Below are positions 44,860 through 53,994 of a stretch of 64,000 bases of DNA, one piece after another. The DNA comes from Vicinamibacteria bacterium (GTDB lineage: Bacteria > Acidobacteriota > Vicinamibacteria > Fen-336). Made by a program: the position numbers and the translations under genes. The first letter of the stretch is position 1. Each line of letters starts with the position of its first letter. The stretch spans positions 1-64,000 of the forward strand of contig DATMML010000030.1 in the NCBI GenBank assembly GCA_035570235.1. Reading direction: 5' to 3'. Under the pieces are notes generated by a model. That model did not search any database. It saw only the letters and a program-made list of their open reading frames with translations, and had not been told where the DNA came from.

Positions 44860-45897
44860 ATGGGATTAGGGGAGTCGGGCCCCACGCGTTCCAAAGGGAA
44901 AGCGCGGTGGAATCGAGACACCGTGCTTTTTGCGGCGCTGGGATGGGACCCGACGTGGCAGCGCCGGCTCCCGATTCGCACGCGAATAGCCTGGACCGTC
45001 GCCGTAACCTTGGCCAGCTGTTCCCTGGGTGGCCTGGCGTTCATCGCCGTCTATTTCGTGTCCAGCCCGCTCCGATGGATCTCGCTCGCGCTCATGTTGT
45101 TGGGATTCGTCATGTTCACTGCCGTTCAGGTCATTCTTCGCCGTGAATTCCTGTGTCGCCTCGACAGAGAAGAGGACCAGCGCACGGCACGGGAAATCCA
45201 GTCCCGCCTACTCCCCGCCCTGCTCCCGGGCATACCGGGCATCGAGTTGGCTGCTCACTACACGCCCTTTCGTCTCATTGGCGGCGATTATTACGATGCC
45301 TTGCCCCTCGGTAACTCCCACCTGTTCATTGCCATGGCCGACGTCTCGGGCAAGGGTACAGGTGCCGCCCTCCTGACCGCGAACCTGCAGGCCACCCTTC
45401 ATTTCGCGCTTTTTTTGACCCGTGACCACTCACTCGAGGCGGTCGCTCACGCCATGAACGCGCAGCTGGCTCACCATACCGCACCGAACGTTTTTGTGAC
45501 CATGGTGCTGGCCGTGCTCGATCTCAGCGCGTACCGGCTGCGCTACGTCAACGCCGGGCATGCGCCCCCCCTGGGCCTTGGTCCCGACGGCAACTTGCTA
45601 CGGCTCGAGGCCACGGGTCTGCCCCTGGGGATCTTCGAGACGTCAACCTACGCGGTGGGCGAGGTAGAGGTTCCACCGGGGACGGCTTTGCTCCTCTACA
45701 CCGATGGCCTGAGCGAGCGGGCGGACCCTTCCCAGAGACTGTACGGCGAGGAGCGCATCGCAGCGGTTCTGAGACAGACCGCCGGCAAGGGCGCGGAGCA
45801 GGTCATCGATGCGATCACGAGTGACGCGGAGAGATTTGCGGGAGGCGAGCAACCCCACGACGACACCGCATTGCTGGTCCTGCGGACGCTGACATAA
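44860..45897 (+). CDS. Membrane-bound SpoIIE/RsbU-type PP2C phosphatase
   Basis: A 345-residue protein. Two transmembrane helices near residues 45-90 (IAWTVAVTLASCSLGGLAFI, WISLALMLLGFVMFTAVQVI), a short linker with REIQSRLLPALLP, then the phosphatase domain: GGDYYDALPL, MADVSGKGTGAALL, NAGHAPPLGL, LYTDGLSER and PHDDTALLVL. Metal-binding Asp residues are all present. Such enzymes act on phosphorylated anti-sigma antagonists; none is adjacent. Confidence 0.93.
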   Translation: MGLGESGPTRSKGKARWNRDTVLFAALGWDPTWQRRLPIRTRIAWTVAVTLASCSLGGLAFIAVYFVSSPLRWISLALMLLGFVMFTAVQVILRREFLCRLDREEDQRTAREIQSRLLPALLPGIPGIELAAHYTPFRLIGGDYYDALPLGNSHLFIAMADVSGKGTGAALLTANLQATLHFALFLTRDHSLEAVAHAMNAQLAHHTAPNVFVTMVLAVLDLSAYRLRYVNAGHAPPLGLGPDGNLLRLEATGLPLGIFETSTYAVGEVEVPPGTALLLYTDGLSERADPSQRLYGEERIAAVLRQTAGKGAEQVIDAITSDAERFAGGEQPHDDTALLVLRTLT

Positions 45898-45912
45898 CGA
45901 GGTTTACTCGGA

Positions 45913-45933
45913 GGGGCAGCGCGGGCGCTCCCC
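45913..45933. terminator. Hairpin between convergent genes
   Basis: GGGG-c-AGCG-CGGG-CGCT-CCCC, just after the phosphatase stop. No T-tract follows. Plausible transcription stop in a 128-bp convergent gap. Confidence 0.35.
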
Positions 45934-46025
45934 CAGAGACCGGTCAGGTAATGCACCGATCCGAGAGGAGTCGCATTAGTGGGCCCTCCCCTCTGCCGCC
46001 CGCGCAACCGTGGCGGGCCGGGCCT

Positions 46026-47270
46026 CTAGGGAATCGGACTCTGCGGGGCGAGCCCGTTCTTACGCGCTAGGTCTAGGAACTCCTGCCGAGACGTTGGGTC
46101 GGGCAGGGCGTGCTCGGCTCCGACCAGCTCCAAGCCCCTGACCTTTAGTACCAGCAGGGCGAACGCCACCAGCGCTTCGCTAGGCTGGAAGGCGCAGTGG
46201 CCATAGCGTAGAACCGGTATCTCGTCGTGGAGGAACAGCGAGCCCGAAAACAGGGTCTTGAGCCAGTAGAGGGCCTCGTGGCCAAAAGGGATGATGGGGT
46301 CCCCGGTGGTGTGGATCGTGACCAGAGGCGAAATCAGCCGCCCAGAGGTCTGGTAGTTGGCCCCGACCTCGTCGAGGGCAACGGGTTGGGCTGCAAAGCG
46401 CTGCACCAGCAGGTTTAGCAGGAAGTCGTTATCAGATCCCGAGTAAAAACGCTGGGTGTTATCGAAGGGCTGGCCGCCCAGCTTGGTTACCCCATCATTG
46501 GTGGCGAAGACGTTGTACCAGAGGAGGCCCAAGATCGTAGCCTCCCGGGTGGCGGGGACGAGGGGATCGGTGGGAGCACCGGTCACGCGCAAAAGCTGGT
46601 CGACGGCGTGGGGGCGCGCGCGAAGGGCCGCGGTGATCCGCGGAACGTAGGTCGTCTGCCAGTTGGCTATGACGTCGGGGGGGATCGTGACAGGGCTGCC
46701 GGGGATGAGGCCGGGGAAGAAATAGTCAAACACCACCCGGAAGTCCCCGAAGTAATCGAGCTGCTGGCGAAAATCGCCGATCGGCCCGCAGGCGGCAAGG
46801 CCGCCGTCGAACGTCTCCGGGAACTGCTCGACGGCCAAAGTAGTGATCAGGCCGCCTTCGGACGCCCCCGTCAGGTAGACCCGGTCCGGCGAGCCGTGCG
46901 CCGCTCGGAAGAGATCCACCAGCTCGCGCACATCCTCGATCCCGTCCTTCACGGCCAGCCCGTTCGTTCGGTAGCTGGTCGTAGCGAAACCGAAACCCAG
47001 ATTGTTGATTAGGCGGGGCAGGGATACACCGCCGATCACAAGCTGGTCCTCTGGGATGCGCACGGGTTCGTTGAACGCCACGTAGCCATGGGCCCAGATC
47101 ACAAGATCGCCGTTCCAGCACCCCGGCTCCGGCATGCACATGCGGAACACGGCGCCGCTCGGCTGTGTTCCGTCCGGTTCACAGGTGCTGGTCGTGCAGA
47201 GGGCTAGGGCCCGGCTGGGAACCGCCAGGGCGATCAGCGAAAGCAAAATGGTGCCCCTGAGAGCGGACAT
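46026..47270 (-). CDS. Exported alpha/beta hydrolase
   Basis: A 414-residue secreted protein. Signal peptide MSALRGTILLSLIALAVPSR; oxyanion region LVIWAHGYVAFNEP; nucleophile elbow YLTGASEGGLIT (GxSxG); later Asp/His candidates in TTGDPIIPFGHE and RYGHCAFQP. Resembles secreted esterases or peptidase-like hydrolases; substrate unknown. A near-perfect AAGGAGGT sits 6 nt before the ATG, indicating strong translation. Confidence 0.87.
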   Translation of the reverse strand: MSALRGTILLSLIALAVPSRALALCTTSTCEPDGTQPSGAVFRMCMPEPGCWNGDLVIWAHGYVAFNEPVRIPEDQLVIGGVSLPRLINNLGFGFATTSYRTNGLAVKDGIEDVRELVDLFRAAHGSPDRVYLTGASEGGLITTLAVEQFPETFDGGLAACGPIGDFRQQLDYFGDFRVVFDYFFPGLIPGSPVTIPPDVIANWQTTYVPRITAALRARPHAVDQLLRVTGAPTDPLVPATREATILGLLWYNVFATNDGVTKLGGQPFDNTQRFYSGSDNDFLLNLLVQRFAAQPVALDEVGANYQTSGRLISPLVTIHTTGDPIIPFGHEALYWLKTLFSGSLFLHDEIPVLRYGHCAFQPSEALVAFALLVLKVRGLELVGAEHALPDPTSRQEFLDLARKNGLAPQSPIP

Positions 47271-47477
47271 CGACTACCTCCTTCCTCGAGACGGCGGAGC
47301 TGTCCGAGTGACGGGATCCAAGTCAACTAGGTCGAACGATGCCGTCCCAAGCGAGCTCATGTTGCTCCCTCAATTTGCGCTATCGGACACGCGGCTGCCC
47401 GCCGAGAGTTCTGACCTCCACCGATTGCTTCCTTGCTCGAAGGTCGGAATACGTTTCATCGCTCAAGTAAGTGTTGG

Positions 47478-47849
47478 TCATCCGGAGCCATCGTCTCCGG
47501 GTATCCGGTCTTCGGACAGCAGCCTTTGCCCCAGGAGGAGGCGGCGCAGAGTCCTGAGGTCGTTGAGCAGCCGACGGCCGGCGGTCATGTGCCCGCGCAG
47601 CTTTTCGAGTTTATAGGTGACCAACCGCAGCGCCTCGAGGGGCCGGCCACTGCCTTCGCCGGCCGCACGGCGGGTTTCCTCGTCGATGGCGGAGACCGCT
47701 TCCTCGATGGCCTCGACGAGCAACCGGACGTACTCGTGGGCGCTCTCGAGATTGTCGAAAGGCGTGGTTGGCTTGTCACTTACTGCCCGAGTCTCTCGCG
47801 TCCGCGCCCGGCGAACGGGCCCGGGATCGGGAACGCTAGAATCTGGCAC
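47478..47849 (-). CDS. Helical protein of unknown function
   Basis: A 123-residue, all-helical, charged protein. Core from about residue 30: FDNLESAHEYVRLLVEAIEE, then LEALRLVTYKLEKLRGHMTA and RRLLNDLRTLRRLLLGQR. Similar unnamed proteins are common in Acidobacteriota. GTG start 47849; the first 25 residues look disordered and the real start may be later. Confidence 0.7.
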   Translation of the reverse strand: MPDSSVPDPGPVRRARTRETRAVSDKPTTPFDNLESAHEYVRLLVEAIEEAVSAIDEETRRAAGEGSGRPLEALRLVTYKLEKLRGHMTAGRRLLNDLRTLRRLLLGQRLLSEDRIPGDDGSG

Positions 47850-48159
47850 GGAAGCCCCCGAGAAATTCAGTCCGATCGAGCCTTGCCGGATAGGGGCCGC
47901 CGAGGTTCAAAATCCAGTCTGGGCGAGAGGCGGGGAAGAAACCCAGCCCGCCGGAAGGCCTCACCTCAACACCCGCAAGGAGGTCGACCACCCTTGGTGG
48001 TCGAGGCGGAAATGCGCCAGGCGTTCCCCCATGTCGCCTCTACTCCCATTCCAGGAAAACCCGCAGATATTGGGCAGACAACGCTACGTCCGCGCGTGCA
48101 CCGACGTCAAGAGCCTAGTTGGAACGAATTATTGGATTACCGGATTGGACTAACGGTTC
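47850..48159. other. 310-bp intergenic region with a perfect hairpin
   Basis: No protein-like frame. It contains the 9-bp perfect inverted repeat listed separately at 47984-48004. Confidence 0.5.
47984..48004. repeat. Perfect inverted repeat, 9-bp stem, 3-nt loop
   Basis: TCGACCACC-CTT-GGTGGTCGA. No T-tract. Could be a protein-binding site or RNA hairpin. Confidence 0.6.
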
Positions 48160-48528
48160 TTGACAGGCATGCTACCCTGTCGGCAGTCGGGCCCCTCCCC
48201 CCAGTCGAATTCTCTCCAAGTGAGGCCACCGTTGGGTCAGGTTCTGATCTCTGGCCAGATCCCGGACTCGCCCAGGAATCGGGCGATTGCAGACGTTCTC
48301 ACACGAACGGTGGCGGCTCAGCCCGCAGTCTGGAACGTGAGAATCCATCGGCTGCCGCACACGACGTGGTGGCTGCTGCGCTTCAAGCGTTCCGCCGATG
48401 GCCTCAAGCGGGAGCTGCTCCTCGATCCTTACGAAGAGCCGCTGGAGATGATCGCCGCCGGCGTCATGGGCGCCCTCAAGGACGAGAGGGCCCTTCAGGA
48501 AGGTCCCGTGAGCGGCTCGACTCGATAG
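48160..48528 (+). CDS. Short protein of unknown function
   Basis: Up to 122 residues. The first 45 look random, but from about residue 57 the sequence is protein-like: VWNVRIHRLPHTTWWLLRFK, LKRELLLDPYEEPLEMIAAG. The real start may be downstream. No known domain. Confidence 0.5.
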   Translation: MTGMLPCRQSGPSPQSNSLQVRPPLGQVLISGQIPDSPRNRAIADVLTRTVAAQPAVWNVRIHRLPHTTWWLLRFKRSADGLKRELLLDPYEEPLEMIAAGVMGALKDERALQEGPVSGSTR

Positions 48529-48688
48529 ATGCGAGATCCCTTCTTGCAAAGCGGGGAAGACTTGTCCTAGTTCCCTCTTGCCGGCCGGGCGCTCGATGAG
48601 GGGCGGGCTGAGCAACGCCGTGCTTCTCAACGCCTCTCGCGTCGATACCTATTCGGGTAAACTCCGCACATTCCGCGGGAGGAAGGTA

Positions 48689-49873
48689 ATGGATAGGTTG
48701 CGGCGTCAGATCTTAGCGGCCGTCCTCACGGCGCACGGCGCTCTGATTAGCCAGGCGGCAAGCGGCGAGGGGCTCGCCCCCACGCCGCCCATGGGCTGGA
48801 ACAGTTGGAACAAGTTCGGTTGCGACGTCAGCGAGAAGCTCGTCAAGGAGACGGCTGACGCCATGGTGACCGCGGGAATGAAGGATGTGGGCTACCAGTA
48901 CGTGGTCATCGATGACTGCTGGCAGGTGAAGCGCGACGAGAAGGGTCGTATCGTCGCCGACCCCGAGCGTTTCGCGTCCGGAATGAAGGACTTGGCCAAC
49001 TACGTCCACGGGAAGGGGCTCCGCTTCGGCCTCTACTCGGACGCGGGCACCGGAACCTGCAAGAAACGCCCCGGGAGCAAAGGCTACGAGGAGCTCGACG
49101 CACGGACCTACGCCGAGTGGGGCGTAGATTATCTGAAGTACGACTGGTGCAACACGCAGGGGCAGGACACTCGCGACTCCTACGGGCGGATGAGCCGCGC
49201 CCTCCGCGGGAGTGGCCGTCCCATCGTCTTCAGCATCTGCGAATGGGGGAGCACAAAGCCTTGGCTCTGGGCGCAGGGGGTGGGCCACCTCTGGCGCAGC
49301 ACCGGAGACATCCAGGACTGCTGGGACTGCGGGAGGAGCTGGGGGGGGATGGGCGTCGTACACATCATCGACCTGGTAGCCGAACTCCATCCCTACGCGG
49401 GCCCCGGCCATTGGAACGACCCCGACATGCTCGAGGTCGGTAACGGAGGCTTGAACCCCTCCGAGTCCCGCGCCCACTTCAGTTTCTGGTGTCTCTTCGC
49501 GGCTCCCCTCATTGCGGGCAACGACCTGCGCACCATGTCCAAGGAGACGATCGAGATCCTCACCAACCGCGAGGCCATCGCGGTGGACCAGGATCCGCTC
49601 GGGATTCAGGGACGCAAGGTCCGGGACAACGGCCCTCACCAAGTGTTTGTGAAGCCCCTGGCCGATGGCTCGCGGGCCGTGATCCTCTTCAACCGCGGCA
49701 CCGAGGCCGGGAAGATCGTGATTCCCTGGGAGGACATCGGCCTCTCCCCGGGCGGGAAGGCCGTGGTCCGCGACCTGTGGAGGAAGTCAGACCTCGGTTC
49801 ATTCGAGGGACGGTTCGAGGCGAAGGTGGAGCCCCACGACGTCGTGATGGTGCGGGTCACACCCGCGTTCTGA
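48689..49873 (+). CDS. Secreted GH27 alpha-galactosidase
   Basis: About 394 residues. Signal peptide (LRRQILAAVLTAHGALISQA) then the GH27 start PTPPMGWNSWNKFGCDVSE. Catalytic nucleophile Asp in DYLKYDWCNTQG, general acid/base Asp in WRSTGDIQDCW; GHWNDPDMLEVG is a further family block. C-terminal beta-sandwich (QVFVKPLADGSRAVILFNRG). Acts on alpha-galactosides outside the cell. GGGAGGAAGG lies just before ATG 48689; upstream frame to 48578 is not conserved. Confidence 0.96.
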   Translation: MDRLRRQILAAVLTAHGALISQAASGEGLAPTPPMGWNSWNKFGCDVSEKLVKETADAMVTAGMKDVGYQYVVIDDCWQVKRDEKGRIVADPERFASGMKDLANYVHGKGLRFGLYSDAGTGTCKKRPGSKGYEELDARTYAEWGVDYLKYDWCNTQGQDTRDSYGRMSRALRGSGRPIVFSICEWGSTKPWLWAQGVGHLWRSTGDIQDCWDCGRSWGGMGVVHIIDLVAELHPYAGPGHWNDPDMLEVGNGGLNPSESRAHFSFWCLFAAPLIAGNDLRTMSKETIEILTNREAIAVDQDPLGIQGRKVRDNGPHQVFVKPLADGSRAVILFNRGTEAGKIVIPWEDIGLSPGGKAVVRDLWRKSDLGSFEGRFEAKVEPHDVVMVRVTPAF

Positions 49874-49957
49874 TCGCCCCTTCTCTTCTGAAGGCCCCGG
49901 GGCGAGATGGCCCGCCCCGTCGGTTTCGTCAGCCTCCTGGATGGAGGCTGGTCACAT

Positions 49958-50428
49958 CTAGAAACCCAACTCTCGGTCGAGTCGCAGCGTGACCGCGGCT
50001 CTCCGCAAGTGCTCCTTAGCCGCGTCGACGTGGCGGTAAGCGAGATTGCGCCAGCCTACCGCGTAGGGATTGTCTTCTTCGCCTGCGATGTCCGCGCGCC
50101 CGCTGTCGAGCAAGGCCATCACCTTGAGAAAGCGCCCCGGGCGATCCAGGCTCGTATCGATCGGCGGGTGATCATCGATGTCTTTGCGGTCCAGCACGGC
50201 CGCGCGGTCGATCTCGCGAATGGCGCGCTCGATATCAACCTGGGTCGCCCGCACCTCACGCATGACATTGGGCTCGTCGTGCACCCTCAGGAGCAGCCAT
50301 GCCGTCCGAAGGTCGCTCCGAGCGCGCAAGTAACGGGGATGGCGGCCCGGTGTGTCGCCTCGTCCCACGAGCGGCAGCAGCAAGGCTAGAGTGGACAGGG
50401 CAACGATCGCTTTGCTGTTCAAGCGCAT
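49958..50428 (-). CDS. Exported protein of unknown function
   Basis: A 156-residue protein. Signal MRLNSKAIVALSTLALLLPL; mature start with HPRYLRARSDLRTAWLLL, a block common in unnamed Acidobacteriota proteins, then charged helices (REVRATQVDIERAIREIDRA, RHVDAAKEHLRRAAVTLR). Probably a four-helix bundle. AAGGAGATAAGCG precedes the ATG. Confidence 0.75.
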   Translation of the reverse strand: MRLNSKAIVALSTLALLLPLVGRGDTPGRHPRYLRARSDLRTAWLLLRVHDEPNVMREVRATQVDIERAIREIDRAAVLDRKDIDDHPPIDTSLDRPGRFLKVMALLDSGRADIAGEEDNPYAVGWRNLAYRHVDAAKEHLRRAAVTLRLDRELGF

Positions 50429-50753
50429 CGCTTATCTCCTTCCGGTCGTCATCAACGACACTTGACCTCCGCCACTGTCGAACGGTTGGAACGCACCCGG
50501 ATGTGGGACTAAGTATGCCACGAGGGGGGACCGAGGCGCTATCGGCATCAGGCGAGACGATGGGGCTCGACCGCGAGGGTCCTGGAATGCACCCGAGTCG
50601 TGTCGGTCCGTAACGTTCTTCGCTAGGTTGGGTGTTTCTTTGTTCGCGTCCGTAACCCTGAGCGGGAGCGGATCACGCTAACTCTCGGTCCCTGCAGGTG
50701 AGCCCGGTCGGAGTGCCTCCACTGGATGCCGGCTTTTCCTCCGGTGAGGCGGA
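50429..50753. other. 325-bp intergenic region
   Basis: Nothing protein-like and no clear repeat; composition is somewhat lower in GC than the genes around it. Confidence 0.5.
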
Positions 50754-51113
50754 CTACCCCTCCCCACGTGCCCACGCCTCGGCCTCGGCGGGATCCCGGA
50801 AGGCGCGGATCTCAACCGAGGTCGCCGCGGAAAGCGCTTCGCCCATCCGACCCATCCCGTAGGTGGCGTCGCCCACCGCCAATACCGCCCATCTGCGAAT
50901 CCCCCGCCCCGCGACGAAGTTCACGCGGGCCTTGCCCTCCTCGATTGATGGCGCCCGCTTGAGCCGTCGCTGATCGTGTAGCACTCCCATCCCCGGCCGA
51001 TAGTCCTTGCTCGCAAGAGCGGCATCAATGGCCGCTTGCCACTCCGCGAAAGTGACCGGCTCGTCGCTCTCAAGAACAACGAGACCGTCGGAAATGCGCC
51101 AAGAGACGGGCAT
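50754..51113 (-). CDS. SpoIIAA/STAS-like protein
   Basis: About 119 residues (PVSWRISDGLVVLESDEPVT, FAEWQAAIDAALASKDYRPG, MGVLHDQRRLKRAPS, WAVLAVGDATYGMGRMGEAL). The strand-helix order and single-domain size match SpoIIAA-like STAS proteins. A longer frame to 51311 has a non-protein-like N-terminus; ATG 51113 is used. Confidence 0.72.
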   Translation of the reverse strand: MPVSWRISDGLVVLESDEPVTFAEWQAAIDAALASKDYRPGMGVLHDQRRLKRAPSIEEGKARVNFVAGRGIRRWAVLAVGDATYGMGRMGEALSAATSVEIRAFRDPAEAEAWARGEG

Positions 51114-51337
51114 GGGGAATCCCTGGCTCCCAGTGTAAGACGCCTGCGTGAGGGGCCGCAAACGCCGGACTCGTTCTGAGGCTCCTTCGGACCCGGTCAT
51201 GCACCGAGGGAGACCCCGGGCGCCTCCGCCTGGTCCGGGCGACAACCGACCGTGAAGGAGGCGTGCAGAAGCGCCCTGGGTCGTTCCCCTCACGCTCAAC
51301 GAGAATCCCAAGAAATCGCCTGTCGCCGGTAGCGGCC

Positions 51338-51366
51338 TTCACAACGACGCTCGTCCCGCCTACAAT
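51338..51366 (+). promoter_or_regulatory. Promoter of the MBL-fold lactonase gene
   Basis: TTCACA (51338-51343), 17-bp spacer, TACAAT (51361-51366); five of six matches in each box. Leader of about 22 nt containing AGGAG. Confidence 0.65.
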
Positions 51367-51395
51367 GCCCGCCAAGACATAGGAGTCATGATGCC

Positions 51396-52220
51396 ATGAG
51401 GACGTTGGTCGCTCTCTTCCTCACTCTCCTGGGCGCTCCTCCCCTCTCCCCGCCGGATTATTCTGTGCACGCCATTCGTTACGGCACCGCGTTGAACGTG
51501 CCCGTAGCCGCCCTGGTGATGGGAGCACCCAAGGACGAAAAGATTGACATCGCTATGGTCATCTGGCTGATCCGGGGCGGCAACCGGAACATCTTGTTCG
51601 ACAGCGGCTTTCACCGGGAAGTCTGGTTCAAGTCCTTTCCTACAGCCGAATACCTAAGCCCCGACGAGGCGGTCAAGCTTGCCGGCGTCAAGCCCGAAGA
51701 AGTAACCGATATCATCATCAGCCACGCTCACTGGGATCACCTGGGTGGAATCGACCTGTTCCCCAAAGCCACGGTCTGGATTCAGAGGCAGGAGTTTGCC
51801 TACTACGCCGGTGACGCCTGGCAGCCCGGCGGACGGCACGGCGGCATCGATCCCGATGACATCAAGGCCCTTGTGCAACTCAACACAGAAGGCCGCTTAC
51901 GCCTCGTCGACGGAGATGACGTGGAGGTCATTCCTGGCATTCGCGCCTACACCGGCGCCCGCCACACGTATGCTTCGCAATACATCCGCGTGGATGGTAG
52001 CCCGCCTTTCGTTCTCGCCTCCGACAATTGCTACCTCTACCGCAATCTCGCCGAGCACAAGGCCAGCGCGACTTTCAGCGAAGTTGACCAACCCGCTAAT
52101 GTCAAGAATCAGGATCGCATGATCCAACTCGCTGGCTCCGCGGACCGCGTCGTTCCCGGCCACGATGCCAAGCAGTTCGAGAGATTCCCAACCCAGGGCC
52201 GCATCGCAAGAATCCGGTAG
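51396..52220 (+). CDS. Metallo-beta-lactamase-fold hydrolase, N-acyl homoserine lactonase-like
   Basis: A 274-residue protein with a possible signal peptide (MRTLVALFLTLLGAPPLSPP). Zinc motif SHAHWDHLGG (HxHxDH), later ligands in TGARHTYAS, VLASDNCYLY and VPGHDAKQF, matching the AHL-lactonase (AttM/AiiA) branch. It might quench quorum signals or open other lactones; export of the enzyme would suit extracellular targets. Confidence 0.9.
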   Translation: MRTLVALFLTLLGAPPLSPPDYSVHAIRYGTALNVPVAALVMGAPKDEKIDIAMVIWLIRGGNRNILFDSGFHREVWFKSFPTAEYLSPDEAVKLAGVKPEEVTDIIISHAHWDHLGGIDLFPKATVWIQRQEFAYYAGDAWQPGGRHGGIDPDDIKALVQLNTEGRLRLVDGDDVEVIPGIRAYTGARHTYASQYIRVDGSPPFVLASDNCYLYRNLAEHKASATFSEVDQPANVKNQDRMIQLAGSADRVVPGHDAKQFERFPTQGRIARIR

Positions 52221-52321
52221 CGAGGAGCGGGGGTCACCCAGGGCAGGAAGCCGGGCAGTGTGCCCCGGGGCGCTCCGTCAGACAAGGAGCTCGCTACCCC
52301 GCTACCCCGCGACTCACTGCT

Positions 52322-52810
52322 CTAGTACGCCGCGATCATGTCGATTTCCACACGAGCCCCGCGTGGGAGGGCGACGGCCTGGATTGTCGAGCGCGCGGGC
52401 GGCTGCTTGCCGAAGAAATGGCCATAGACCGTGTTCATACGCGGGAAGTCAGCCAGATCGACAAGATAGACGGTGGTCTTCACCACATTCTCCGGCCCCA
52501 TCTTGGCCTCCTTCAAGACGGCTAAGAGGTTCTTTATGACCTGTTCTGTTTGGGTCTCGATATCCCCCGGAAGGAGCTCGTTCGTCTTGGGGTCGATGGG
52601 GATCTGGCCGGAAGCGAACATCAACCCGCTGGAGACTACTCCCTGTGAATACGGGCCGATGGGCTTGGGAGCATCGCTGGCGGAGATCAGCGTCTTCTCC
52701 CCCATGAGCGGCGTCCGCAGTTGCTGCAGGCGCGCCGTCGATGTTGATTCCTTTCCGAATGCGCTGGCGTAGACGACCAGCGCCAGGGCGGCAGCAAGGA
52801 TTGGCTTCAT
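52322..52810 (-). CDS. RidA-family protein with signal peptide
   Basis: A 162-residue protein. The last 125 residues are a complete RidA domain: PKPIGPYSQGVVSSGLMFAS, GQIPIDP, QVIKNLLAVLKEAKM, and the active-site Arg in ARSTIQAVALPRGARVEIDM. Cytosolic RidA hydrolyses enamine/imine intermediates. Here an N-terminal hydrophobic segment (PILAAALALVVYASAFG) suggests export. AAGGAGGAACA precedes the ATG. Confidence 0.92.
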   Translation of the reverse strand: MKPILAAALALVVYASAFGKESTSTARLQQLRTPLMGEKTLISASDAPKPIGPYSQGVVSSGLMFASGQIPIDPKTNELLPGDIETQTEQVIKNLLAVLKEAKMGPENVVKTTVYLVDLADFPRMNTVYGHFFGKQPPARSTIQAVALPRGARVEIDMIAAY

Positions 52811-53016
52811 TGTTCCTCCTTTGGGTTAGGCCACAGTACGCCTCAGAGCTCGCTACCTCGAGGCTGCGAATCTTTACTTCGTACGCATCTCCGGCCACAA
52901 GTGGGTGGGGCCTTGGTCCGCCACCCGCGCCCTGGACTCAGGACAAAGCGCAAGATCCTGATAGCGGGCTAACCACCGTCAGCCTAGCCTGAAGGGAGCA
53001 CTGACGGGAGGTGGTA

Positions 53017-53952
53017 ATGGATGGACGAGGCCCAGTACTTAGCTTCTTGTCTCTAGTCGTTCTGGTTAGCGCCCCGGCCCGGCCGTGTTGCAGCGACGAA
53101 GATCCCGATGCCCTCTTCTGGCGACAGGACTGGCCAGCCGCCGAGCGCGCCTACGCCCTCCGGGTCCGCAGCCATCCCGACGACGCCCAGGCGCATTTCA
53201 GGCTCGGGCTCGCGCTCCTACGCCTGGGCAAGGCCAAGGATGCACTCCCCAGCCTGGAACACGCCGAAACGCTCGGCTGGCCCGCGGCACAGGTCGCCTT
53301 CCGCCTGGCCTGTGCTCGTACACGACTCGGTCAGAACGAGGAGGCATGGAGGCAGCTCGAGCTCGCCGGCCGAGACGGCTTCTCCCAGGTCTCGCTGCTC
53401 GAGTCTGAGCCGGACCTCATTCCCCTCCATGGCCAGGCGCGTTTCGCGGCTATGCTCGAGACCGCCGACCGCAACGCGCACCCGTGCCTCTATCACCCGG
53501 GCTATTCCCAATTCGACTTCTGGCTGGGCGAGTGGGATGTTCGACCCGAGGGCGCTTCGGTCAGCTCGCCCGCGGCCAGCAACGTCGTGCGAAAGGTCCT
53601 CGAGGGCTGTGTTGTTCTTGAGGACTGGTCGGGGCAGTACCGCGGCCAAAGCTTCAATATCTTCGACGCCTCCGACACAAAATGGCACCAGACCTGGGTG
53701 GATGCAACCGGGCAACTACATGAGTACGTCGGCCAGATCGACAAGGACGGCAACATGGTATTCCTTGGCTCCGCCCCCAAGTCCGTCGGCCAGCCCAAGC
53801 TTCCAACACGCCTCACGTTCTTCCGGCTGGGGCCCGACCGGGTCCGTCAGTTCTCCGAGAGCTCGAGCGATGCCGGTAAGACGTGGACCACCAACTACGA
53901 CCTGGTCTACACACGCCGCGGACCCCGCGCCGCGCCGCCGTCCGCGCGCTAG
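53017..53952 (+). CDS. Exported TPR protein with DUF1579/lipocalin-like C-terminus
   Basis: About 311 residues. Signal (LSFLSLVVLVSAPARPCC), TPR pair region 30-130 (AERAYALRVRSHPDDAQAHF, LGLALLRLGKAKDALPSLEH), then from about residue 165 a beta-rich domain starting FDFWLGEWDVRPEG and ending TNYDLVYTRRG, like DUF1579. GGGAGGTGGTA precedes ATG 53017. Function unknown. Confidence 0.75.
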   Translation: MDGRGPVLSFLSLVVLVSAPARPCCSDEDPDALFWRQDWPAAERAYALRVRSHPDDAQAHFRLGLALLRLGKAKDALPSLEHAETLGWPAAQVAFRLACARTRLGQNEEAWRQLELAGRDGFSQVSLLESEPDLIPLHGQARFAAMLETADRNAHPCLYHPGYSQFDFWLGEWDVRPEGASVSSPAASNVVRKVLEGCVVLEDWSGQYRGQSFNIFDASDTKWHQTWVDATGQLHEYVGQIDKDGNMVFLGSAPKSVGQPKLPTRLTFFRLGPDRVRQFSESSSDAGKTWTTNYDLVYTRRGPRAAPPSAR

Positions 53953-53994
53953 CCGCCGGGTGCCGATTGGCGTGTTAAGCTGCCCGAGAGATAG

